From the NCBI GenBank assembly GCA_947039275.1, contig CAMQYL010000030.1:1-34322 (forward strand): a DNA stretch of 34,322 nt, in the 5' to 3' direction. Positions 14,446 through 23,442 of the stretch are shown here, piece after piece (the stretch's first letter is position 1; each line of letters opens with the position of its first letter). The DNA is from Amulumruptor sp947039275 (GTDB taxonomy: Bacteria > Bacteroidota > Bacteroidia > Bacteroidales > Muribaculaceae). A model generated the notes under the pieces. The model did not search any database. It saw only the letters and a program-made list of their open reading frames with translations, and was not told the DNA's origin. The position numbers were made by a program, and so were the translations under genes.

Positions 14446-17400
14446 ATGTCATCACCAAAGAAATCATTTGTCAACCGTTCACTGATAGCCTGCTGCGCCT
14501 CTGTCGCAGCATTTGGTTTATTTAACGCACCTGTTGCTGCATCCGCAGCCATAAGTCCCTCAGCTTATCAGAAACCCGACTTTGCCTATCCAAAGACCGT
14601 TATCTCCGATGCCGAGAAAGCCATGACTGCGGCACAAAACGCATCAGACAGCCGCGCGATGCTCCGCGCCCTCATCAATCTGTCGTTAGCCGAAGCGTCA
14701 ATCTCACAGGATGAATTGGTCAAAGTGACCAATCGCATCGATTCGCTGATAAAAGAGGAGAAGAATCTGGAAACGCGCAGCCTGCTGAGTCTGCTTCTGG
14801 CTGGCATATACGCAGACATATACCAGTCTGACAGCTGGGCATACGACCAGCGTCCGGCGATGCTCGATGCAGCAAAAGGCAACTTCACCACATGGAGCGG
14901 ACAGCAGATGGCTGACCGCATCATGGCTCTCATCAACGATGCACTCGCACCCTCAGCCATGCTGGCTCAGACACCAATTGCCAGCTATGACGGAGTGATA
15001 GATTATAACCGCGACATAGCCGCAATGTATGCACCCACCCTGCTTGACTTCGAAGCCATGAAGGCTATGGATATACTGCGCACATTCGCCTACCGCAATA
15101 CCCAGGCGCGCATGGGCATATCGCATATCATATCCATGATGCTGTCACAGTCCGGGGCAACGACTGCCAGCCGTATATACTGGCAGCTACAGAAACTTGA
15201 TGCCGACAGCTCTCTGTCAGGTGACCGCATGGATGCGGATGCCGAGTTTAACAAACTCAAAGCATTGTATGACAATAATTTCACAGCTACACCGGCTGTC
15301 GGTGAAGTATTACTTAAAATCGATGAACTTCCATCGACCGACAATATAGACCGTGAACGCTGGATATACGACCAGGCTAAACGCTACATAGCCACCTATC
15401 CCGACTATTTCCGCATCAACTGCATCCGCAATATGGTCAGCAACTTTGAGCGCAAGAGTGCCGACCTCTCCATGGCTGCCACCCTCTACCCAGGTGTGCC
15501 TGTCAAGATCGATCTCAAGAGCAAGAACGTGACTGAGGTGACCATCACAGCATATAAAGTGGATAACAGTTACTCACTGAGAGAGAATTATTACAATCTC
15601 AAACGTCACGGCAATCTGAAAAAGGCAGCCTCGCAGACCTACCGTCTGGCGGATGGCGACAACACCCAATACCCTACCCTATATTCGCTTGACATCAACG
15701 ATTTCCCTGCCCTTGCTGTCGGACGCTATATATTTGACATCGATTTCAATGACAAGGACAACTCTGACGACAACTCACAACGCATCGTGACCGTCACAAA
15801 GTTAGCTGTATATTCAGCCACCGTCAACGACCGCATGCTCTATGCCGTGGACGGCATATCAGGCACACCACTCAAAGATATAGCCTTCAATATCCTCCCC
15901 AACGGCAGAAACAAAGCCGCATCCGCTTTAGGCAAGACCAACAAAGAGGGTGCGCTCACCGCAAGCAGCATGAGCCGCGGACTGGTGTATGCAACGAAAG
16001 GCAATGACACCTCAGCACCGTTCTCCATCTGGGAATATTCGCGCAGCAATGTCAACCGCACCAGCAATTATATATCCGCTTTCACCTCACTGCCATTATA
16101 CCATCCTGGCGATACGCTGCAATGGAGTGCGGTGGCATACTCATCCAAGGGCTACGGACACGAACTGCTTGAAGGACGAAAAATCACAGCCATAGTGCGT
16201 GATGCCAACTATCAGCCGTTTGACACCATACGCACAGTTACCGACAAATGGGGACGGTGCAGCGGACAGGTTGTCCTCCCGAAAGACGGATTGACCGGCA
16301 ACTTCACACTGTCACTTGAAATGCCCGATGACAGTGACAAGAAACGCACGGTCTACTCTAACCGCAGCTTCACAGTCAGCGACTACAAATTACCTACATA
16401 TCAGGTGACGCTCGCCACGCCGCAGCGAGCAGCAAATGGCGGCTATGTCATCAGCGGCGACCTGCGCACCTATACCGACCTGCCTGTAGCAGATGCCAAG
16501 GTGACGCTGGACCTGAAATCCCTGTCGCCGATGCGCTGGTGGATACAGTCCCTTCCGCAGTCATTTTACACCGCCACGGCTCAATCAGGGGCTGAGGGCA
16601 AATTTTCCATCAATATCACCCCAGATGTGATAAAGGATGCGCCCTACCCTCGCGGCTACTTCGTGGGGCAGATCGTGGCAGTAAGCACATCAGGCGAATC
16701 GCAGTCAGCCCAGACATCATTCTCCCCGGCATCTCTGCGTCAGCTCACAATCGACATGCCCTATACGGTCAATACCACCGAACCTGTAAAACTTGACATA
16801 AAGGTTGCTGACATAGCCGGCGAATCCGTGAAAGTATCCTCTATAAACTATGAGATACTTGCGGATAAAGATATCGTGAAATCAGGGATTATCAACCTTG
16901 ACAATCCTGTGCTCAATCTGGAAAGCATCCCTAACGGCACATATGATATAAGATTCAGGCTTGACGGGGAGACTGATCCTTCGGTATCACGCAATGTCAT
17001 CCTATACAACCCCGCTCAGGGAAATCCCTCGCCTACTGACAAAACCGTGTGGACACCATCAAGCGAACTTGTCACCGACAGCGAAGGCAAGATAGACATA
17101 ACCTATGCCACCGGCAAGGATGTCAACAATGTCATGGTGATAATGTGGAATCCTGAAACCGGACATGAATATATGCGCAAATGGCTGAAAGTCTCGCCCG
17201 GCTTCAACACACTGCCTGTCAAACTTGACAATGGTGGTGAGAGAGCATTCCTGTCACTTATCGCAACAAAGAATTTCCAGACCGATCAGCGCAATCTGAC
17301 CATCTCACGACCCGAAACACAGAAGAAACTTGTCATTGAGGCTGCCACATTCCGCGACAAGACATCGCCTCTGGCAGCAGAGAAGTGGACGTTCAAACTC

Positions 17401-20061
17401 CGCTACGATGACGGGACACCCGTAGAGGGCGCGGTCATAGCTGACATCTACAGCAAAGCCCTCGAAAGTATCGAGCGTCATAACCAAGACTTCCGTCCGA
17501 TAGACGGACAACTATATCATATCTCACTGCAACAGCCTTATCAATGGCGAAATCGTGTAGGAGCAATGTCCCAATATAAGATGGCTGACTGTATAGGACT
17601 GACTATGCCACAATGGCAGCTGTGGGGACAGTCTTGGGCTGAAGGCATGCGTTACTTCTCAACGGGGTTGCGCATACGCGGCTCTCGTATGCTCTATGCG
17701 ACAGCAGACATGGCGGCTCCTAAAATGGAAGCCAAAAACGCCGCTATCGCTGAAAGCGAAGCGGCTGTGACCGAAGAAGCGGCTGCCGATATGGGTGCAG
17801 GAGAAAGCGAGAGCGGCAATGAGATGCCTAAGGACATCAACTATCGCCCGTCGGAGATACCTCTTGCCTATTTCAATCCGACCATCACCACTGACAAGGA
17901 CGGCAACGCAGTCATAGAACTAACGATGCCCAACGCCGTGACAACGTGGCAGTTTGACCTGATAGCATTCACACGCAAACTTGACACGGCTAAGTATTCG
18001 GCTTCAATCGTCAGTTCAAAACCTCTGATGGTGCAGCCCAATCTGCCCCGTTATGTCCGTGCCGGTGACCGCATAGACGTACTCACCACCGTCTACAACA
18101 AGACTGACCAGCAGATTGAAGCAACCGTATATGCCGAAGCGACCGCTTCGTCGACTCCAGCATTCAAGGCATCACGACAGACCACTATAAGCCTTGCCCC
18201 CAACGGTAGCCAGATTGTGTCGCTGCCGATAGATGTCACAGTCGCCGAGGGCAATATGATGACCATCCGCACGGCTGCAACCTCCGGCAATTTCTCTGAC
18301 GGGGAAATGTCTGTCATACCTGTATTGTCATCAAAGTCATCGGTAATCGAGTCACAGCCATTCTACATAGACCCTGATTCGAAAAATGCCACCATCACGC
18401 TCCCGACGATGAAAGATGACGCCACTGTCACTCTGCAATACTGCGAAAATCCGTTGTGGCTTGCCGTTCTCGCTCTGCCGTCGATATCTGACGAAGCTCC
18501 TAACACTGCCATGAAGGCTGCCGATGCATTCCTCTCAGCCATCGCGGCAAAGAACCTCGTGGAGCAGTACCCTGTCATCGGCGAAGCTATCAAGCAATGG
18601 AGTGCCGGGGACAAGAGCGACGAGAGCCTCAAGTCAATGCTCGAGCGTAATCCCCAGCTCAAGCAGATGATGCTCCAGTCTACCCCATGGATGCGCGAGG
18701 CAAAGAGCGACTCAGAGCGCATGGCTCGTCTCGCACTGATACTTGACTCCGACTATACAGATAAAGCCATAAAGGCATCTACTACCAAACTCCATCAGCT
18801 CCAGGCATCGTCAGGTGCATGGAGATGGATGGCTGATGACTCAGAGCCGTCACTGTGGGTGACAAAGTATGTGCTCCGCACACTCGGGGCTATCAACCGC
18901 CTCGGCTGGCTGCCCACCGACAAGGATTTTGACGACATGCTCCGCAAGGGTGTGCTTTATCTTGATGACGAAGCTGTGCGCCAGTATGCGCGTTACCCCA
19001 ACGCATCATATATAGATTATGCCGAGCTGCGTAATCTGTTCAACATCACCCAAAGCAACGCCGCCCACGCAGTCAGCAATGCCGCACTGCGCGAAGCCCG
19101 TGCCAACTGGAAGAAGATGTCATCTGTCGACAAAGCCAAGGCAGCCATACTCATGGATACCCATGGCTACGGCGACATAGCCCTTGAAGTGATCGAGTCA
19201 CTTAATCAGTTTGCCATCACATCACCCGAGCGCGGCATGTGGTGGGAAGGCACCGACATCACCGGACAAAGCATCATACTTGATGCATACAGCCAGCTGC
19301 AACCCCAGAGCAAGGCTATAGACAGGATACGCCAATGGCTGATATTCCAGAAAGAGGCAACGACATGGAACGACAATCCCCAGGCAGCCCTGATTATAGC
19401 CAACCTCATCACCTCATCGCCCTCGTGGATAGTACCAGCCGGCAGTGTCAGCATGACACTCGGCGGTTCTCCCTTGACGCTGCCTAAGGGTGACTATGCT
19501 TCGGGGATGTTCACCATTACCCTCTCAGCCGCCCAGGCATCTGGAAGCACACTTGATATACAAAACAGCAGCACTCTACCCTCATGGGGAGCGGTCATAG
19601 CGCAATATGTAGCTGAGACCTCGGCTGTGAAACCGCACTCAATCTCTGACCTTAGCATCACCAAGGAAATATTGACAGGGGTATCCACCGACGACGGTAT
19701 GAAATGGACTTCCGCAACATCAATGACACTCGGCAGCAGCGTCAAGGTGCAGCTGACCATCGTGGCAAAGCGTGACATGGATTATGTGACCATAGTGGAT
19801 CAGCGCGCGGCATGTTTTGAGCCTACCGACCAACTACCAGGCTACATATCAAGCCAAGGACTGTCATTCTACCGCGAAAACCGCGACAGCCAGACCGACA
19901 TATTCATATCCCGACTGCCCAAAGGCACATATGTGCTGACTTATGACCTCTCCGCCAACAATTCCGGCACATTTACCTCAGGCATAGCCACGATACAGTC
20001 ACAGATGACACCTTCGTTGACTGCCCATTCTGGTGCAGACCCGATTACAGTATCCAAATAA
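14446..20061 (+). CDS. Alpha-2-macroglobulin-like giant envelope protein
   Basis: 1871 residues. Signal peptide 1-33 (ends APVAASA). After a helical segment to about 330, macroglobulin-type beta domains follow. The MG2-like element with YHPGDTLQWSAVAYSSKGYG lies near 546-566. The A2M core starts near 1140 (IPLAYFNPTITTDKDGNAVI, then MPNAVTTWQFDLIAFTRK). A helical toroid-like domain begins near 1345 (NTAMKAADAFLSAIAAKNL). The CxEQ thioester tetrapeptide expected just before that domain is absent, so it cannot trap proteases covalently by the standard mechanism. An Ala/Glu-rich flexible insert (about 1090-1125) precedes the A2M domain. The gene lies between the Spy-like and DUF1573 genes with short gaps, supporting an envelope-protective role. 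The family's usual partner, PBP1C, is not encoded nearby. Confidence 0.9.
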   Translation: MSSPKKSFVNRSLIACCASVAAFGLFNAPVAASAAISPSAYQKPDFAYPKTVISDAEKAMTAAQNASDSRAMLRALINLSLAEASISQDELVKVTNRIDSLIKEEKNLETRSLLSLLLAGIYADIYQSDSWAYDQRPAMLDAAKGNFTTWSGQQMADRIMALINDALAPSAMLAQTPIASYDGVIDYNRDIAAMYAPTLLDFEAMKAMDILRTFAYRNTQARMGISHIISMMLSQSGATTASRIYWQLQKLDADSSLSGDRMDADAEFNKLKALYDNNFTATPAVGEVLLKIDELPSTDNIDRERWIYDQAKRYIATYPDYFRINCIRNMVSNFERKSADLSMAATLYPGVPVKIDLKSKNVTEVTITAYKVDNSYSLRENYYNLKRHGNLKKAASQTYRLADGDNTQYPTLYSLDINDFPALAVGRYIFDIDFNDKDNSDDNSQRIVTVTKLAVYSATVNDRMLYAVDGISGTPLKDIAFNILPNGRNKAASALGKTNKEGALTASSMSRGLVYATKGNDTSAPFSIWEYSRSNVNRTSNYISAFTSLPLYHPGDTLQWSAVAYSSKGYGHELLEGRKITAIVRDANYQPFDTIRTVTDKWGRCSGQVVLPKDGLTGNFTLSLEMPDDSDKKRTVYSNRSFTVSDYKLPTYQVTLATPQRAANGGYVISGDLRTYTDLPVADAKVTLDLKSLSPMRWWIQSLPQSFYTATAQSGAEGKFSINITPDVIKDAPYPRGYFVGQIVAVSTSGESQSAQTSFSPASLRQLTIDMPYTVNTTEPVKLDIKVADIAGESVKVSSINYEILADKDIVKSGIINLDNPVLNLESIPNGTYDIRFRLDGETDPSVSRNVILYNPAQGNPSPTDKTVWTPSSELVTDSEGKIDITYATGKDVNNVMVIMWNPETGHEYMRKWLKVSPGFNTLPVKLDNGGERAFLSLIATKNFQTDQRNLTISRPETQKKLVIEAATFRDKTSPLAAEKWTFKLRYDDGTPVEGAVIADIYSKALESIERHNQDFRPIDGQLYHISLQQPYQWRNRVGAMSQYKMADCIGLTMPQWQLWGQSWAEGMRYFSTGLRIRGSRMLYATADMAAPKMEAKNAAIAESEAAVTEEAAADMGAGESESGNEMPKDINYRPSEIPLAYFNPTITTDKDGNAVIELTMPNAVTTWQFDLIAFTRKLDTAKYSASIVSSKPLMVQPNLPRYVRAGDRIDVLTTVYNKTDQQIEATVYAEATASSTPAFKASRQTTISLAPNGSQIVSLPIDVTVAEGNMMTIRTAATSGNFSDGEMSVIPVLSSKSSVIESQPFYIDPDSKNATITLPTMKDDATVTLQYCENPLWLAVLALPSISDEAPNTAMKAADAFLSAIAAKNLVEQYPVIGEAIKQWSAGDKSDESLKSMLERNPQLKQMMLQSTPWMREAKSDSERMARLALILDSDYTDKAIKASTTKLHQLQASSGAWRWMADDSEPSLWVTKYVLRTLGAINRLGWLPTDKDFDDMLRKGVLYLDDEAVRQYARYPNASYIDYAELRNLFNITQSNAAHAVSNAALREARANWKKMSSVDKAKAAILMDTHGYGDIALEVIESLNQFAITSPERGMWWEGTDITGQSIILDAYSQLQPQSKAIDRIRQWLIFQKEATTWNDNPQAALIIANLITSSPSWIVPAGSVSMTLGGSPLTLPKGDYASGMFTITLSAAQASGSTLDIQNSSTLPSWGAVIAQYVAETSAVKPHSISDLSITKEILTGVSTDDGMKWTSATSMTLGSSVKVQLTIVAKRDMDYVTIVDQRAACFEPTDQLPGYISSQGLSFYRENRDSQTDIFISRLPKGTYVLTYDLSANNSGTFTSGIATIQSQMTPSLTAHSGADPITVSK

Positions 20062-20085
20062 TCAGCTATCAACAAATACATAACT

Positions 20086-20502
20086 ATGACAATGCGACAT
20101 ATTAAACTTTTACCGTTAGGTATCATAGCTTTTATCGGCTGCTTATTGGCAGCCATGCCGACAGCAGCTGCCGACAATGCCAACAAGCCCAAAATAGAAT
20201 TTGCTTCACGCTCACACAACTTCGGAGCAATCCCTGAGAAAGGCGGCGTGGTAACGGCAGTATATGAGTTTACCAATACAGGCAACGCTCCGCTCATCAT
20301 CTTGTCAGTCACCAACGGCGGATGCGGATGCACCACCCCAAAATTCCCGACCCACCCCATCAAACCAGGAGAAAAGGCACAGATAAAGGTTTCCTTTAAT
20401 CCTGACGGCCGATTAGGCTCGGTGAACCGTACGGTCAGAGTGTCGACAAATGCCGGTAAGAAACGCATAGGGCTTTCATTTAAAGGCACTGTAGTACCCT
20501 GA
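20086..20502 (+). CDS. DUF1573 domain protein, single domain
   Basis: 138 residues (136 if ATG 20092 is used). A signal peptide ends near AMPTAAADN. One Ig-like DUF1573 domain follows, with SHNFGAIPEKGG, YEFTNTGNAPLIILSV, GGCGCTTPKFP and KPGEKAQIKVSFNPDGRLG. The GCGCT motif is the defining feature. It is exported, but the family's biochemical function is unknown. It begins 24 bases after the macroglobulin gene and is followed after five bases by a two-domain relative, so all three are probably translated from one message. Confidence 0.88.
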   Translation: MTMRHIKLLPLGIIAFIGCLLAAMPTAAADNANKPKIEFASRSHNFGAIPEKGGVVTAVYEFTNTGNAPLIILSVTNGGCGCTTPKFPTHPIKPGEKAQIKVSFNPDGRLGSVNRTVRVSTNAGKKRIGLSFKGTVVP

Positions 20503-20507
20503 CAGCG

Positions 20508-21587
20508 ATGATTAGTAAAAAATGGTGGATTCTCGGCAGTCTGACGATGGCATGTCTCGTCAGTCATGCCCATAAAGAGGTGTCATGGGTCGAAAAGACT
20601 CATGACTTTGCCACATTTCGTGAAGATGACGGCAAGGTTACAGTCGTATTCAAAGGGGTAAACATCGGAGATGAACCTGTACAGGTGATAGGTGCACGCT
20701 CTACCTGCGGATGCACCCTGCCGACATTTGACAGGCATCCTGTCAATCCCGGCGACACCATAAAGCTACAGGTGTCATATGACCCGACAGGCAGACCCGG
20801 CAGATTTGACAAAAAAATCTACGTGGATCTTGACACAGAACCGTCACGCCACACGCTCCACATCAAAGGTACTGCCATCGGCAACGAGTCAAGCCTCAAT
20901 GCCCGATATCCGATACAAGCAGGCAATCTGAGATTGCAGAAAGATATGCTCATGTTTGGCGAGATGACCAAAGGGGCTATCAAATCAGCATACATAGAGA
21001 GCTACAATGCCGGCAATGACACCATAACGGTGAAGCTCAAATCCGCGCCAGAGTATATACATCTGCTGACCAGCCCTGAGCGAATCGCCCCGGGCGAACA
21101 AGCTGTGTGGTCAGCCACCATCTATAGCGTCAATGCTCCTCTCTATGGACTGCTGACCGACAGCATACAGGTAGAACTGAGCCAAACCGATGTGCTTACC
21201 ATACCGGTCACAGCATTTGTCAACGAGGACTTCTCCAAACTCAGCGAGAAAGAGCTTGCCAATGCTCCAGTATCAGCCCTGTCTGTAGACAAAGTGGATC
21301 TCGGCAACGTCAGCAGTTCCATCACCGAACCTGTCACATATACAGTGGAGCTGTCAAACATCGGCAAAAACGCCTTAACTGTGCGCCGGATATATTCGCC
21401 TGACACCGACGTGACAGTGACAGCAAAGAAAGAAAAAGTGAAAAAAGGAGAAACAATTCCTGTCACTATATCCATTTCACCGAATTTTATACGTAACAGA
21501 GAGATTATAAATACATCGTTCGTGCTGATAACCAACGACCCTTCCAATCCTGTGAGGACAGTAAGGATTGTCGGCATGATTGACTAA
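20508..21587 (+). CDS. DUF1573 domain protein, extended form
   Basis: 359 residues with a signal peptide (WWILGSLTMACLVSHAH). An N-terminal DUF1573 domain spans about residues 25-125 (THDFATFREDDG, STCGCTLPTFDRHPVNPGD, SYDPTGRPGRFDKKIYVDLD). Two further Ig-like beta domains follow (about 140-240 and 255-359), the last with NIGKNALTVRRIYSPD and ITNDPSNPVRTVRIVG but without the CGC motif. It probably arose from duplication of the preceding gene or a common ancestor plus domain addition. It starts five bases after that gene and ends 14 bases before meaB. Confidence 0.85.
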   Translation: MISKKWWILGSLTMACLVSHAHKEVSWVEKTHDFATFREDDGKVTVVFKGVNIGDEPVQVIGARSTCGCTLPTFDRHPVNPGDTIKLQVSYDPTGRPGRFDKKIYVDLDTEPSRHTLHIKGTAIGNESSLNARYPIQAGNLRLQKDMLMFGEMTKGAIKSAYIESYNAGNDTITVKLKSAPEYIHLLTSPERIAPGEQAVWSATIYSVNAPLYGLLTDSIQVELSQTDVLTIPVTAFVNEDFSKLSEKELANAPVSALSVDKVDLGNVSSSITEPVTYTVELSNIGKNALTVRRIYSPDTDVTVTAKKEKVKKGETIPVTISISPNFIRNREIINTSFVLITNDPSNPVRTVRIVGMID

Positions 21588-21601
21588 ACACCGCATATAC
21601 C

Positions 21602-22738
21602 ATGAGCCATACATTATCAGACCATCACCATGACGGTCATCATGACCATATAGAGAATTCTTGTGAATATCAGGGTCTCACTGTCAACAGTGGAGTGAAG
21701 CAACCACCGTCAGTCAATCCCTATCTGACACGACGTAAGAAACGCACAATCCCAGCCTCCGAACTCGTAGAAGGCATACTGAAAGGAGACGTGACGATGC
21801 TGAGCCGCGCTGTCACGATGGTCGAGAGCCTTTCGCCTGACCATCAGGCTGTAGCCCAGGAGGTGATAGAGAAGTGTCTGCCCTACTCAGGCAACTCTCG
21901 CCGCATAGGCATAACCGGTGTGCCCGGGGCTGGAAAATCCACTTCGATAGACGTGTTCGGTCTGCATGTGCTCAAAACTCCTGGCAGCAAACTTGCAGTG
22001 CTTGCCATAGACCCGTCAAGCGAACGCACCAAGGGCAGCATACTCGGTGACAAGACGCGCATGGAGAAGCTGTCAATACATCCCGATGCGTTCATACGCC
22101 CCAGTCCGTCAGCAGGCTCACTCGGAGGCGTAGCCCGCAAGACTCGCGAGACCATAGTGCTGTGCGAAGCAGCCGGATATAACAACATTTTCGTAGAGAC
22201 CGTAGGTGTGGGTCAGAGCGAGACAGCCGTGCATTCTATGGTGGACTTCTTCCTGCTGATACAGCTTGCAGGGACAGGCGATGAGCTGCAAGGTATCAAA
22301 CGAGGTATCATGGAGATGGCTGACGGCATAGTCATCAACAAGGCTGACGGCGACAATATAGACCGCGCACGGTTGGCACAGGCACAGTTCCGCAGCGCAT
22401 TGCAGCTCTTCCCTCCAACCCCGAGCGGCTGGAAGCCAGAAGTGCTCACCTACTCTGGCTACTTTGAGTTGGGGATACCCGAAGTATGGGACATGATAGA
22501 CCGCTACTTCGATTTCGTCAAAGAAAACGGCTACTTCGAACGCAAACGCCACCAGCAAGCCCGCTACTGGATGTATGAGACCATCGACGAGCAGCTACGC
22601 AGCAACTTCTACAACGACACCGAAGTAGCAAGCCGCCTCGTGCGCTGCGAGCGCGATGTGCTCAACAACCGCCGCAGCTCCTTCACAGCCGCCCGCGAGG
22701 TCCTTGACTTCTACTTCGCATCGCTCGGCAGGAAGTGA
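21602..22738 (+). CDS. meaB: Methylmalonyl-CoA mutase-associated GTPase MeaB
   Basis: 378 residues. The G-protein domain has a Walker A (GVPGAGKST, residues 106-114), AVLAIDPSSERTKGSILGDKTRM, IRPSPSAGSLGGVARKTRE, the Walker B region FVETVGVGQSE and the base-specificity motif NKADG. These define the MeaB/ArgK family of chaperones that load and protect adenosylcobalamin in methylmalonyl-CoA mutase, an enzyme of succinate-to-propionate fermentation. The mutase genes are not in the window. The N-terminus is unusual: seven His within residues 1-16 (HHHDGHHDH). The gene is 14 bases from the DUF1573 genes. C-terminal dimerisation segments appear complete. Confidence 0.95.
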   Translation: MSHTLSDHHHDGHHDHIENSCEYQGLTVNSGVKQPPSVNPYLTRRKKRTIPASELVEGILKGDVTMLSRAVTMVESLSPDHQAVAQEVIEKCLPYSGNSRRIGITGVPGAGKSTSIDVFGLHVLKTPGSKLAVLAIDPSSERTKGSILGDKTRMEKLSIHPDAFIRPSPSAGSLGGVARKTRETIVLCEAAGYNNIFVETVGVGQSETAVHSMVDFFLLIQLAGTGDELQGIKRGIMEMADGIVINKADGDNIDRARLAQAQFRSALQLFPPTPSGWKPEVLTYSGYFELGIPEVWDMIDRYFDFVKENGYFERKRHQQARYWMYETIDEQLRSNFYNDTEVASRLVRCERDVLNNRRSSFTAAREVLDFYFASLGRK

Positions 22739-22758
22739 ATGTATGTAACGTCTGATGT

Positions 22759-22785
22759 GCGGACATGCCACGGCATGTCCCTACA
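22759..22785. repeat. REP-like palindrome, core ATGCCACGGCAT
   Basis: Identical over 27 bases to 6909-6935, located between meaB and the DUF1349 gene. The minus-strand reading starts TGTAG followed by the hairpin. Confidence 0.75.
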
Positions 22786-22826
22786 AGATAATGGAATAGC
22801 AAGTTATCAGAATCACCAAGCAAGTT

Positions 22827-23420
22827 ATGGCACAATCATTGGAGAAGATGCTGTGGTTCAATGAGCCAGAGCAATGGAATATCGATGGCGACTCTCTGCA
22901 TATGGTCGTCACGCCACAGACTGACTACTGGCGTGTGTCGCATTACGGATTCACCGTTGATGATGCCCCATTTCTTTACGCGCTGCGCGGTGGCGAGTTT
23001 GAGGTCAAAGTGAAGATATCGGGCGACTACAGGAGCCGCTTTGACCAGGCAGGTCTGATGCTCCGCATCGACCATGAGAACTATATAAAGGCTGGTATAG
23101 AGTTTGTTGACGGCAAATATAATCTCAGTGTGGTAGTGACCCATCACACAAGCGACTGGAGCGTCATACAATTAGACAAGCCAGTGGAATCAGTATGGAT
23201 AAAAGCCGTGAGAAGATTGGATGCCGTCGAAATCTTCTATTCTTTTGATGATAAGGAATACACCATGATGCGCAACGCATGGCTGCAAGACAATCACCCC
23301 GTCATGGTAGGCATGATGGGTGCTTGTCCCGACGGCAATGGCTTTGAAGCCCGCTTCGAAGGTTTCTCAATCAAGCATCTGCCGGATTCGCGCAGACTGC
23401 AATGGCTGAAGGAGAATTAA
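22827..23420 (+). CDS. DUF1349 family protein
   Basis: 197 residues, no signal peptide. The sequence matches DUF1349 throughout: WFNEPEQWNIDGDSLHM, TDYWRVSHYGFTVDDAPF, FEVKVKISGDYRSRFDQAGLMLR, NYIKAGIEFVDG, SDWSVIQL and the terminal GNGFEARFEGFSIK. The family has a concanavalin-like beta-sandwich fold and is often linked to sugar metabolism, but no enzymatic activity is established. It is separated from meaB by 88 bases containing a REP element, and it converges on the minus-strand SDR operon with only 22 bases between stops. No promoter box was seen. Confidence 0.85.
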   Translation: MAQSLEKMLWFNEPEQWNIDGDSLHMVVTPQTDYWRVSHYGFTVDDAPFLYALRGGEFEVKVKISGDYRSRFDQAGLMLRIDHENYIKAGIEFVDGKYNLSVVVTHHTSDWSVIQLDKPVESVWIKAVRRLDAVEIFYSFDDKEYTMMRNAWLQDNHPVMVGMMGACPDGNGFEARFEGFSIKHLPDSRRLQWLKEN

Positions 23421-23442
23421 AATGTAGGTGTTGCTACTGTGA

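Noticed and set aside
14446..14500. Possible lipobox (LIAC) in the macroglobulin signal peptide
   Set aside because: The Cys comes too early, before the main hydrophobic segment; a normal signal peptidase I site after ASA fits better.
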